Shown: positions 1 through 6,439 of the stretch, in pieces | How the letters are laid out: the number at the start of each line of letters is the position of its first letter | How positions within the stretch are numbered: the stretch's first letter is position 1 | NCBI GenBank assembly: GCA_947258625.1 | Contig: CAMYJN010000028.1 | Coordinates: forward strand, 1 to 10,914 | Length of the DNA: 10,914 nucleotides | From: an uncultured Polyangiaceae bacterium | GTDB lineage: Bacteria; Myxococcota_A; Polyangia; Polyangiales; Houyiibacteriaceae | Direction of reading: 5' to 3' | The notes under the pieces: generated by a model | The model's database searches: none | Seen by the model: the letters and a program-made list of their open reading frames with translations, nothing else | What the model was told of the DNA's origin: nothing | Program-made: the position numbers and the translations under genes

Positions 1-24
1 CCGGGGCGCCGGCGAACACGATGC

Positions 25-166
25 GGGGGTTCAACGGACGGGGCGCCTTGCAAAGGTGGCCGGAGGGGCTTGGGGCCTGGGGCCACGCAAGGCGCCCCTC
101 GGAGCTCGCGCCAATCGGGGCGGGTTGCTGTCTTGCCGATTGTCACTCACACGCCGCCGAACCCCC
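25..166. other. Candidate structured RNA element (three-way junction)
   Basis: GGGGGTTC (25-32) is the reverse complement of GAACCCCC (159-166), and CGG/CCG at 35-37/154-156 can extend this closing stem. Inside lie two hairpins. The larger pairs 40-51 with 87-98 (12 bp perfect), then, after a 4-nt bulge, 56-61 with 81-86 (6 bp perfect). The smaller pairs 112-118 with 136-142 (7 bp). Together they give a closed three-branch fold. It matches no RNA family I can name: I looked for and did not find the conserved cores of RNase P RNA, SRP RNA or tmRNA. The strand is not determined. Short GC-rich stems arise easily by chance in such DNA, but the 18-bp bulged hairpin is unlikely to. Confidence 0.35.
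40..98. repeat. Long inverted repeat / hairpin
   Basis: Twelve bases, GGGGCGCCTTGC (40-51), have a perfect reverse complement at 87-98. After a 4-nt one-sided bulge (52-55), GTGGCC (56-61) pairs with GGCCAC (81-86), leaving a G-rich loop of about 19 nt. Part of the right arm (91-100) recurs as a direct copy at 180-189. There is no T-tract on either side, so it is not a classical intrinsic terminator. Confidence 0.7.
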
Positions 167-227
167 CATCGCGTTCGCCGGCGCCCCTCCATACGGAGAC
201 ACGAACAAGAACCTTCCCAACCGGCAG

Positions 228-243
228 GCGGCAGCGCGAGCCG
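228..243. repeat. 16-bp direct repeat, copy 1
   Basis: GCGGCAGCGCGAGCCG occurs here and identically at 386-401, 158 bp downstream. The unit contains a small hairpin (CGGC, 7-nt loop, GCCG). It is followed by a run of short hairpins with GAA loops: GCCG/CGGC (240-250), GGC/GCC (248-256) and CCGGCGC/GCGCCGG (256-272). Confidence 0.6.
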
Positions 244-385
244 GAACGGCGAAGCCCGGCGCGAAGCGCCGGCAAGGCAGAGCGAAGCGAATGCCGCGCC
301 AGGGAGGACTACGGGTGGGGGTGGGCGGGCGGTGTAACCAAACCAAACCACGCACCCAATTCAACACCCCCGCCGCCAAGCACCC

Positions 386-401
386 GCGGCAGCGCGAGCC
401 G
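386..401. repeat. 16-bp direct repeat, copy 2
   Basis: An exact second copy of the 16-bp unit seen at 228-243. It lies 42 bp beyond the stop codon of the minus-strand S1-domain gene. The flanking bases differ from copy 1 beyond the repeat, so this is an isolated repeated word and not part of a longer duplication. Confidence 0.6.
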
Positions 402-443
402 TTCGACTCCGCCCAACATCGCGCCTTGGTACGTGCCCCGGGA

Positions 444-2750
444 TTAGTCGGAGCCGCCGCCTAGCTTGGCCTTCAGCAGATCTCCGAATGTGCCGAGTCC
501 TTGCTGGGCCGACTCTTTGCGGTACTCGCGGACGGCCTTGCGCTCGTCGTCGAGGAGGCGGGCGCGAATCGAGCAACGGAGTGAGCCGTCGCGCTCGGTG
601 CCGATCACCTTCACCTCGATGACGTCACCCTGAGAGACGCCCTTTTTCCTGTCGTCGTGCGCGTCTTGAAGCTCGCGGCTGCGGATGAAACCGCGCCCGC
701 GCTTTCCGAGCATGCCTTCGACTTGGACTTGAACACCCGTGTGGTCGACCCGCTTGACGATCACCGACACGACCGAGCCGGGCTTCAGCGAGCGCGGGGC
801 CTTGCCAACTTCGATTTCTCCGGCTTCGATCGCGGCAGCATCCGCCTCGGACAGTTTCGAGAGCGAAATGCGCCGCTGCTCACGATCGACCCGCTCGACC
901 ACGACGTGAATCTCATCGCCTTCGGTGACCGCCTGTTTGGCGTGCGTGAGCTCTCGGCTCCCGCCGAGCTCCGAGATGTGAAGCAGCCCTTCGATGTTCT
1001 CCTGGAGTTGAATGAAGGCACCAAACTCGGTCGTTCGGACGACCTTGCCCTTGATCGGTGTCCCCGGTCGAATCGTTTCTTTGGCCACTTCCAGCGGGTC
1101 GGGCTGACAGGCGCGCATCGATAGCGACACCCGGCCAAACCGGTCTTTGCGCGACGCCTGCTGAATCTTCAAGACCTCGACTTCGACTTCATCACCAACT
1201 TTGGCAGCGTCCTGCGGACGGACGCCCCGGCCCCAGGAAACCTCGCTCATGTGAACCAAGCCGTCGAGGCGGTCTCCCAGATCGACCAGCACGCCGTAGT
1301 CGCGCACCTCGACCACCTTCCCCTGAAGCCTCATGCCGACCTCGAGCTCGGCCATTCTCTCGCGGGCCTTCTGCCTGGCTTCCTTTTCGAGGATGTTCCG
1401 TCGGCTGACGATGATGCTCTTCTTGCCGCCCTTGTCTTGTGGCAAGGAGAACTCACAGCGCTGTCCCAGAAACGTGTTCGGGTCTTCGATGGGCGTGAGC
1501 GACATGGCGCTCGCCGGGCAGAATGCCCGTACACCACCCACCAGCACGTCGAAGCCGCCGCGATTGTACCCGTAGACGAGCCCCTGGACGCGTTGATGCA
1601 AATCGCGGGCAGCGCGCAACGCCTTGCGGACGGCGGGCTTGTCGATGATACGATTCACGATCACGATGTGGCCGCTCTCGGCAACCCCAGCGATGCGGCC
1701 GCGAAAGATCGCGCCGACCTGCGGAACGTCGAGCTCAGGCAAAGGGTCGAGGAGGCTGAGATCAGCGTCCGCAGGATCCTCGGGAGGTTCGGTCAGGGCC
1801 AGCGGGTCGGCCACGGTCTTGGTCGCCGACTCCGCCGCGGACGCGGGATCGGCCTCGGAAACCGTCGCGGCCTCGGTTGTCGGCACCGCCGCAGCCTGCG
1901 GCACTTCAAGCATGCTGGTTGGATCGAAGGCCTGTGCGGCCACCACGGTGTCCGCTTCGGCGAGCTCGTCGATGTCGGTGACGTCCGTGGACGAAAACTC
2001 CCACTCGGTGGTGTCGCGCTCCACGGCCCGTGCGACTTCGGGTATCGGCGCCTCGACGGGCGGTGCGGCGACCGCAGCCTCCACGACGCTTGCTTCGGCG
2101 ACTGGAGCCTCGGCCACGGGAGCCTCCGCTGCTGCAGCATCCGGAGCCACATCGATTTCTGGCTTCGGTGGATCCGATGCGTGCACGATGACTGGAATGT
2201 CGCGCGGCTCGTTCACGTCGGCGATCGCGCTCGCCTTCCCGAATACGTCGATGACGACCGCTCCGTGTTCGACGCGCTCGACGCGTCCCGCGATCTCCTC
2301 CCCTGGCGAGAATGCGTGCTTGCGCGCCACGCCTCCGGAAAACAGATGGACGAACGGAGCGTGATGGTGCCCGGACTTCGCGTCAGCGGGGGCCTCGCTC
2401 GCACCTTTCTTCTTGCGACGTCGGCGACGCTTCTTCTTGCCTCCCGCTGCCTCCAAATCCCCTGCGGCGCTGGGCGTGTCCGTCTCGGGCGCAGGGTCTC
2501 CAGCGACCGTGTCGGCCTGCCCTTCCGCCGCGGCGACGTCACCGGAAACCGTATCCGCCTCCGCGGGAGTCGCGGTCTCGTTCCCGTGCCCGGTCTCGGT
2601 CTCGTGCCCGGTCTCGCTCTCGGTCTCGTTGCCGGTCTCGGTCTCCGTTACGGTCCCGGCTGCGGTCTCGGATTCAACGGGGGCCTGAGATTCCACAGGC
2701 GCCACCTCTCCGTTTGAGGTCTCACTTGTTTTGGAATCGGGATCAGTCAT
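444..2750 (-). CDS. Multi-repeat S1 RNA-binding domain protein
   Basis: A 768-residue protein with several S1 (OB-fold) RNA-binding repeats, presumably cytoplasmic and acting on mRNA, ribosomes or RNA decay. The N-terminal 100 residues are acidic and rich in Glu-Thr pairs. A basic block of Lys/Arg follows at about 104-116. A degenerate S1 repeat lies near 147-181, then an Ala/Val/Glu/Pro-rich linker to about 340. Four further S1-like repeats lie near 344-450, 469-545, 561-632 and 656-730. The third and fourth are the most canonical, with D-x-L-D-G-L-V-H-x-S-E and N-I-E-G-L-L-H-I-S-E segments. I chose the ATG at 2748-2750 because GAGGA sits 6 nt upstream; an ATG 30 bp earlier lacks this. A promoter lies at 2816-2844. 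The domain order is not that of standard ribosomal protein bS1, so I do not call it rpsA. Confidence 0.9.
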   Translation of the reverse strand: MTDPDSKTSETSNGEVAPVESQAPVESETAAGTVTETETGNETESETGHETETGHGNETATPAEADTVSGDVAAAEGQADTVAGDPAPETDTPSAAGDLEAAGGKKKRRRRRKKKGASEAPADAKSGHHHAPFVHLFSGGVARKHAFSPGEEIAGRVERVEHGAVVIDVFGKASAIADVNEPRDIPVIVHASDPPKPEIDVAPDAAAAEAPVAEAPVAEASVVEAAVAAPPVEAPIPEVARAVERDTTEWEFSSTDVTDIDELAEADTVVAAQAFDPTSMLEVPQAAAVPTTEAATVSEADPASAAESATKTVADPLALTEPPEDPADADLSLLDPLPELDVPQVGAIFRGRIAGVAESGHIVIVNRIIDKPAVRKALRAARDLHQRVQGLVYGYNRGGFDVLVGGVRAFCPASAMSLTPIEDPNTFLGQRCEFSLPQDKGGKKSIIVSRRNILEKEARQKARERMAELEVGMRLQGKVVEVRDYGVLVDLGDRLDGLVHMSEVSWGRGVRPQDAAKVGDEVEVEVLKIQQASRKDRFGRVSLSMRACQPDPLEVAKETIRPGTPIKGKVVRTTEFGAFIQLQENIEGLLHISELGGSRELTHAKQAVTEGDEIHVVVERVDREQRRISLSKLSEADAAAIEAGEIEVGKAPRSLKPGSVVSVIVKRVDHTGVQVQVEGMLGKRGRGFIRSRELQDAHDDRKKGVSQGDVIEVKVIGTERDGSLRCSIRARLLDDERKAVREYRKESAQQGLGTFGDLLKAKLGGGSD
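2574..2669 (+). repeat. In-register GGTCTC hexanucleotide repeat within the S1-protein gene
   Basis: Eight exact copies of GGTCTC begin at 2574, 2592, 2598, 2610, 2622, 2634, 2640 and 2664. All are in the same 6-nt register, with degenerate units between them. On the coding (minus) strand the unit reads GAGACC and encodes the Glu-Thr pairs of the acidic N-terminus of the S1-domain protein. Copy-number change would lengthen or shorten the tail without a frameshift. Confidence 0.8.
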
Positions 2751-2756
2751 GCGCAG

Positions 2757-2761
2757 TCCTC
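2757..2761 (-). promoter_or_regulatory. Ribosome binding site fixing the S1-protein start
   Basis: GAGGA on the minus strand, 6 nt before the ATG at 2748-2750. It supports this ATG over the ATG at 2778-2780. Confidence 0.6.
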
Positions 2762-2815
2762 GCGCGCGAAAGACGCTCAACGCAGATGCGGAACGTCCGA
2801 GTTATTAGGGCTCGT

Positions 2816-2844
2816 AGATTAGGCAGTGGCCGATTCGCCGTCAA
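2816..2844 (-). promoter_or_regulatory. Sigma-70-type promoter for the S1-domain gene
   Basis: On the minus strand, TTGACG (2844-2839) and TAATCT (2821-2816) are separated by exactly 17 nt. Both are close to the -35 and -10 consensus. Transcription would start near 2809, giving a leader of about 60 nt before the ATG at 2750. It lies in the 144-bp region shared with the divergent PilZ gene. I see no equally good promoter for the PilZ gene. Confidence 0.6.
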
Positions 2845-2894
2845 GCAACCGTGTTGTTGCCGCAACCCGTCCGGCCCCCTAACCTCGACCCGGC

Positions 2895-3320
2895 ATGTCC
2901 GAGGGAGGTCGAGAGCGTCGGGAATCGGGTCGAGCCGCGCTCGAATTGACGGTGAAATACGAACGGCTGAACGCCCTCCTCTCCGACTACACCCAAAACA
3001 TCAGTCAGGGTGGGACCTTCATTCGAACCGATCGCCCCCTTCAGGTCGGGACTGTGCTCTCCTTCACGATTCAGGCGCCACAGCTCGAACATGGCATCGT
3101 CCTCCAGGGGGTCGTCCAATGGGTCGTCGAGGTCGCAGAGTCGCGCAGCAGTCGCCCCGCAGGCATGGGAATCGCATTCGTTTATGACTCTCCCGATGAA
3201 AAAGAAGCGGTCGAAATGCGACTCGACCGACTGATGGCTCAGGCCCTCGGACCCACGGCCTTCGAAAAGCTGATGGGCAGGCCGGCCCCCTCGGTGCTCC
3301 CGGAGGACGGCTCCCGGTGA
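2895..3320 (+). CDS. PilZ domain protein (c-di-GMP receptor-like)
   Basis: A 141-residue single-domain cytoplasmic protein. Both c-di-GMP-binding motifs of the PilZ family are present: R-x-x-x-R at Arg9-Arg13 and N-x-S-x-x-G at Asn35-Ser37-Gly40. The alternating beta-strand pattern that follows (residues 41-98) fits the PilZ barrel, and a helical C-terminal segment follows it. The short form resembles the PilZ subgroup expanded in myxobacteria and often tied to motility or surface behaviour. The gene overlaps the next one by 4 bp (GTGA), so the two are probably translated together. There is no clear Shine-Dalgarno before the ATG, but the binding motif begins at residue 9, so a later start is unlikely. 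The binding motifs suggest it is ligand-competent; its output partner is not evident. Confidence 0.88.
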   Translation: MSEGGRERRESGRAALELTVKYERLNALLSDYTQNISQGGTFIRTDRPLQVGTVLSFTIQAPQLEHGIVLQGVVQWVVEVAESRSSRPAGMGIAFVYDSPDEKEAVEMRLDRLMAQALGPTAFEKLMGRPAPSVLPEDGSR

Positions 3321-3829
3321 CGCCTCGGGTACACATCCTACGGGGTGATTTGACCCAAGAAGCCGCCGACTCGATCGTGAACGCCGCCAACCGGAAGATG
3401 CTCGGCGGGGGCGGTGTTGATGGCGCAATCCATCGAGCGGCCGGCCCGGGCCTTCTCGAAGCCTGCCGCGCGATTCCCGAGGTCGAACCGGGGGTCCGCT
3501 GTCCGACTGGCGAGGCCCGAATCACTCCCGGCTTTGAGCTCCCCGCGCGCTACGTGATTCACACCGTGGGTCCGGTCTACCAAGGACACCCACGGGACGC
3601 CGATCTCCTGGCCTCCGCGTTCCGCTCGTCGCTCGAATTGGCCGTCGCCCAGGAGCTTCGCTCGATCGCGTTTCCTGCCATCTCGTGCGGCCTCTATGGC
3701 TACCCGGTCGAAGACGCGGCTGCCATTTCGGCCGCAGTCGTGCACGAGCGTGCCTGGGCGTTGGATGAAATCCGTTTTGTGCTTTTCTCGGTCGATGTCT
3801 TCGGGGCGTGGAGCGGCGCGTTTGAATGA
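3317..3829 (+). CDS. Macrodomain protein (O-acetyl-ADP-ribose deacetylase / ADP-ribosylhydrolase type)
   Basis: A 170-residue single macrodomain of the MacroD/YmdB class. Such enzymes hydrolyse O-acetyl-ADP-ribose and remove mono-ADP-ribose from acidic residues. Visible landmarks are G-D-L-T (10-13), the V-N-A-A-N motif ending at Asn25, the G-G-G-V-D-G loop with Asp35, and the diphosphate loop I-S-C-G-L-Y-G-Y-P (122-130). Asn25 and Asp35 sit where the catalytic pair lies in this class, so activity is expected. Cys124 stands where Thr is common. The start is GTG at 3317, overlapping the PilZ stop codon, with GGAGG about 10 nt upstream. The length is typical of a complete stand-alone enzyme. 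It ends 3 bp from the convergent polyferredoxin gene. Confidence 0.92.
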   Translation: MTPRVHILRGDLTQEAADSIVNAANRKMLGGGGVDGAIHRAAGPGLLEACRAIPEVEPGVRCPTGEARITPGFELPARYVIHTVGPVYQGHPRDADLLASAFRSSLELAVAQELRSIAFPAISCGLYGYPVEDAAAISAAVVHERAWALDEIRFVLFSVDVFGAWSGAFE

Positions 3830-3832
3830 CCG

Positions 3833-4963
3833 CTAGAAGTCGACGACCGAAAGCCGTTGACGCTGCTTGTCCTCCGGCCGGTCCCAGCTGTTCTCCAGCT
3901 TGAGCACGCCGCGCGGACACATGTGCGCACACATCCCGCAACCCACGCAGGACGCGCGCGTGAAGCTCTGGTCGGCCTGCGCGTACGAGCGAACGTCGAT
4001 GCCCATTTCGCAGTACGTGCTGCAGTTGCCGCAGGAGATGCACATCCCGGGCTTCACCTTGATTCGATAGCGCCCCACCTTTTGAACCCAGCCGAGGACC
4101 GCGGCCATCGGGCAGAAGTTGCGGCACCAGACCCGCGGACCGAACACCGGATAGAGCCCCGTGCCGATCACGCCCGCCAAGATCGATCCGACCGCGAATC
4201 CGTAGAAGCTCTTGATCGACCAATCCTTCCAGTCGTCCCCGGAAATGATCCGATGAAACGTCGGGTGGTCGCTGCCGATCAGCCAGTCGAGACCAATCAG
4301 AAAGGTGGTGGCGATCGCTATCAGCAGCACCAAATGGATGCTGAGATGCTCGAATCGCCACGACTTCGTCGACTTGCTCGTGAGATGTCTCCACGGGTCG
4401 CCGAACGTGTTGGCCAAGCCGCCGCAACCACAGACCCAGGAGCAGTACCAGCGCTTGCCGTAGAGCACGGCTAGCACCGGCGCAGCAAGGAGCGACCCGA
4501 CCACGGTATAGAGCGCAAAATACAGCGGAACGTCCGCCAGCGTCTGGGGATACAAATAGTCGTACTTAAGCGGCCAGAAGTACGAAAAATAGAGCTCGTC
4601 GCCCCCAAAGAGCGGCATGATGAACGGAAGCGTGAACCCGAGCGCGATTTGAATGGCAACGTTCACCGTGATCCGAAAGCGGTTGTACCGGCTGTTGCCA
4701 TGGCGACGCAGGTAGTAAACGGCGCCGCCTATCATCGCGACCGAATAGAGGAAGCCGTAGAGGTACCAGCGATTGCGCAGTCCAACCGCTTCAGAAAACG
4801 CGGTGAACGGGGCCACGCCAAGCTGCTCTTGAACTTTGTGCTCCCAATAGAGCACGATGTAGAAGCTAACCAAGAGCAGCGAGATCGTGAGCCCGAGAAT
4901 GCTTCGGTTGCGCCAACCCTCGCGATAGGTCGTCAGCAGCCCGTTTTGTCCTTGCTGGTCCAC
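3833..4963 (-). CDS. Polytopic membrane 4Fe-4S polyferredoxin (NapH/NosR/CcoG-like)
   Basis: A 376-residue inner-membrane protein with about six transmembrane segments and a C-terminal cytoplasmic ferredoxin domain. Membrane-embedded cysteine motifs of the NapH/NosR type are present: C-x3-C-x-C (about 174-180) and C-x3-C-P (280-284). Two 4Fe-4S sets follow, at C308/311/314/318 and C339/342/345/349. The second is followed by Pro, while the first has Glu-Met instead. Family members pass electrons between the quinone pool or cytoplasmic donors and periplasmic acceptors, or assist metalloenzyme maturation; the acceptor here is unknown. I prefer the GTG at 4961-4963. It begins 1 bp after the upstream stop codon and has GGGAG 6 nt before it. 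An ATG at 5017 would add 18 Arg/Ser-rich residues and overlap the upstream gene by 53 bp. Confidence 0.88.
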   Translation of the reverse strand: MDQQGQNGLLTTYREGWRNRSILGLTISLLLVSFYIVLYWEHKVQEQLGVAPFTAFSEAVGLRNRWYLYGFLYSVAMIGGAVYYLRRHGNSRYNRFRITVNVAIQIALGFTLPFIMPLFGGDELYFSYFWPLKYDYLYPQTLADVPLYFALYTVVGSLLAAPVLAVLYGKRWYCSWVCGCGGLANTFGDPWRHLTSKSTKSWRFEHLSIHLVLLIAIATTFLIGLDWLIGSDHPTFHRIISGDDWKDWSIKSFYGFAVGSILAGVIGTGLYPVFGPRVWCRNFCPMAAVLGWVQKVGRYRIKVKPGMCISCGNCSTYCEMGIDVRSYAQADQSFTRASCVGCGMCAHMCPRGVLKLENSWDRPEDKQRQRLSVVDF

Positions 4964-4964
4964 C

Positions 4965-6329
4965 TCATGCTCCCGGAATGCGGAGCGGCGGAACGAACTC
5001 GGTGTCGAACGCCGCATCGTTTAGGTGCGTGAGAACCCAGGCGAGGCTTCGCTGCTCTTCAATCCAACCGATGAGCACGCTGTGATCCCATCGCCGACCC
5101 AGCATGTTGAAGCCGACGACGCGGTCCTGTTGGACGACCACCCGCGTGGTGCTGCGCACGCTGCCGTGTTCCTCAAAAAACCAGCTTTGCTCGCCATCGA
5201 GGTTCCAATTCACCAGCCCCGCGGTCGTGTACTCGATGTCCATTAGCTTTGCCGAGTTGTACCACGCGCCCCTTTCGTAACGTGGCGAGTCTCCAAGCAA
5301 ACGCCGCCCGGCCACACGGCCTTGATCGCGCGCCGTGTACCAGAGCTGCTCCGGGCGCTGAGATCCGTCGAACCAACGCACCGATGCACAGTCGCCCGCC
5401 GCGAACACGTCTGCTGCGCTCGTCGTCAAGGATTCGTCGACGACGATGCCGCCGCGCTCGTCGAGCTCGATCGCTGAGCCCGCCAACCACGACGTGTTGG
5501 GCACCACCCCGATCGCGATCACAACGCAATCCGCCTCGTAGCGCCCCTCGTTGGTGCGCACGGCCGCGACGTTCCCATCGGAGTCCGCCTCGAGCATTTC
5601 CACCTCGTGCTCTAAATGTACGTCGACGCCATGGTGACCCATCCGATCGGCAATCCACTGCGATTCGCGCGGATCGAGCGCGATCGGCCAGAACCATTCT
5701 TCGCGGATGAAAAACCGGGGCCGCAGACCCGCCGTCACCGCAACCTCCACCGCCTCAATCCCGATGAGACCTCCGCCGATGACCGCCGGCCGTTGCGCCA
5801 ACCGACCTCGGCGCTCGGCCGCGACTTCGCGAAACCCATACGGCGAATCGGCCGCGCTCGCCGGGAGATGCGCGTCGGGTCTCGGAGGCCCGCCCGCGCG
5901 GGAGCTACCGCCGTGCACCTCGCTCTCGTACCAAGCGAGGTCTTGCAAGGTGACGAAATAGCCGACGCCGCGGGCGTCCGTTCCGGTCCAAGGTCCGCTG
6001 CGTGGTCGCGAGCCCGAAGCGATCAACAAGCGGTCATACGGAACCGGCTCCAAACCGCCTGCCATCAGGACGAGCCGCTTCGCGGCGTCAATACCCGTGG
6101 CCCGAGCCCGCACCCTACGAAGACCCAGCCTTGCGTATGCATCACGCTCCAGGGGTTCGATGTCCCGATGGCTCATCTGTCCGCTGAACACCCACATCAG
6201 CGCCGTGCGGGAGAAGAAGTGGTCGCTCTCCTCGGAGATCAGGCTGATCTCCCAACTGGGTTCCCGCTCACGCACCGCCAGGGCCGCCTCCATCCCCGCG
6301 ACCCCGTTTCCGATGATGACGATCCGCAT
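4965..6329 (-). CDS. FAD-dependent NAD(P)H oxidoreductase (pyridine nucleotide-disulfide reductase fold)
   Basis: A 454-residue flavoprotein. It has an N-terminal FAD-binding G-x-G-x-x-G (Gly7-Gly9-Gly12), a second FAD contact I-A-S-G-S-R-P (103-109), an NAD(P)-binding G-G-G-L-I-G (185-190), and a third FAD motif ending in A-A-G-D at 310-313. No redox-active C-x4-C pair is seen, so it is not a classical disulfide reductase. It resembles the nitrite-reductase, rubredoxin-reductase and ferredoxin-reductase group. Residues about 139-180 are a Pro/Ala/Arg-rich insertion between the FAD and NAD(P) parts. The C-terminal part (about 330-454) is a longer, Trp-rich extension. Its stop lies 1 bp before the polyferredoxin start, suggesting that it feeds electrons from NAD(P)H to that protein. 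The exact substrate cannot be read from sequence. Confidence 0.9.
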   Translation of the reverse strand: MRIVIIGNGVAGMEAALAVREREPSWEISLISEESDHFFSRTALMWVFSGQMSHRDIEPLERDAYARLGLRRVRARATGIDAAKRLVLMAGGLEPVPYDRLLIASGSRPRSGPWTGTDARGVGYFVTLQDLAWYESEVHGGSSRAGGPPRPDAHLPASAADSPYGFREVAAERRGRLAQRPAVIGGGLIGIEAVEVAVTAGLRPRFFIREEWFWPIALDPRESQWIADRMGHHGVDVHLEHEVEMLEADSDGNVAAVRTNEGRYEADCVVIAIGVVPNTSWLAGSAIELDERGGIVVDESLTTSAADVFAAGDCASVRWFDGSQRPEQLWYTARDQGRVAGRRLLGDSPRYERGAWYNSAKLMDIEYTTAGLVNWNLDGEQSWFFEEHGSVRSTTRVVVQQDRVVGFNMLGRRWDHSVLIGWIEEQRSLAWVLTHLNDAAFDTEFVPPLRIPGA

Positions 6330-6391
6330 GCCGGCCGAGGATACGACGCCTTCGCCCCGGAGTTACAGTCCTCTCAAACTTCCAACATCCG

Positions 6392-6420
6392 TTCGTTAAG
6401 ATGTGGCAGAGCTGTATTTA
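6392..6420 (+). promoter_or_regulatory. Possible promoter of the pseudokinase-pilin operon
   Basis: The 110-bp divergent gap 6330-6439 contains an AT-rich stretch just before the pseudokinase gene. TATTTA (6415-6420), with a poor TTCGTT (6392-6397) 17 nt upstream, is the best -10/-35 pair I find. The match is weak, and an alternative sigma factor may be used. No Shine-Dalgarno is obvious before the ATG at 6440. Confidence 0.3.
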
Positions 6421-6439
6421 ATCACTTATTTTGTAAAGC

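Larger units (their letters stand above)
1..443. other. Non-coding, repeat-rich intergenic region
   Basis: No reading frame here looks like a protein: the open frames are Arg/Pro/Gly/Ala-rich, overlap on both strands and match no family I recognise. The region is instead crowded with GC-rich inverted and direct repeats. There is a long hairpin at 40-98, a smaller one at 112-142, an 8-bp complementary pair enclosing both (25-32 with 159-166), several short hairpins with GAA loops at 240-272, and a 16-bp direct repeat at 228-243 and 386-401. It lies downstream of the minus-strand S1-domain gene. The left neighbour is outside the window, so the part near position 1 could be the end or the upstream region of an unseen gene. 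Confidence 0.6.

Noticed and set aside
1..443. Known structured RNAs (RNase P, SRP, tmRNA) or CRISPR
   Set aside because: None of the conserved core sequences is present, and the repeats are irregularly spaced without uniform spacers.
1251..2717. 488-codon plus-strand open frame
   Set aside because: It is antisense to the S1-domain gene, has an Arg/Gly/Leu-rich composition with no domain, and arises from the high GC and repeat bias of the real gene.
2312..3187. 291-codon plus-strand frame with Arg-Ser dipeptide repeats
   Set aside because: The SR-like stretch is another-frame reading of the GGTCTC repeat, and the frame runs through the promoter region and into the PilZ gene out of frame.
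3522..4427. 301-codon minus-strand frame spanning the macrodomain end and the polyferredoxin
   Set aside because: It is Arg/His-rich and out of frame with the polyferredoxin, whose cysteine motifs and membrane helices clearly define the real frame.
4964..5017. Upstream ATG extension of the polyferredoxin
   Set aside because: The extra 18 residues are Arg/Ser-rich and would overlap the flavoprotein gene by 53 bp; the GTG at 4963 has a well-placed ribosome binding site.
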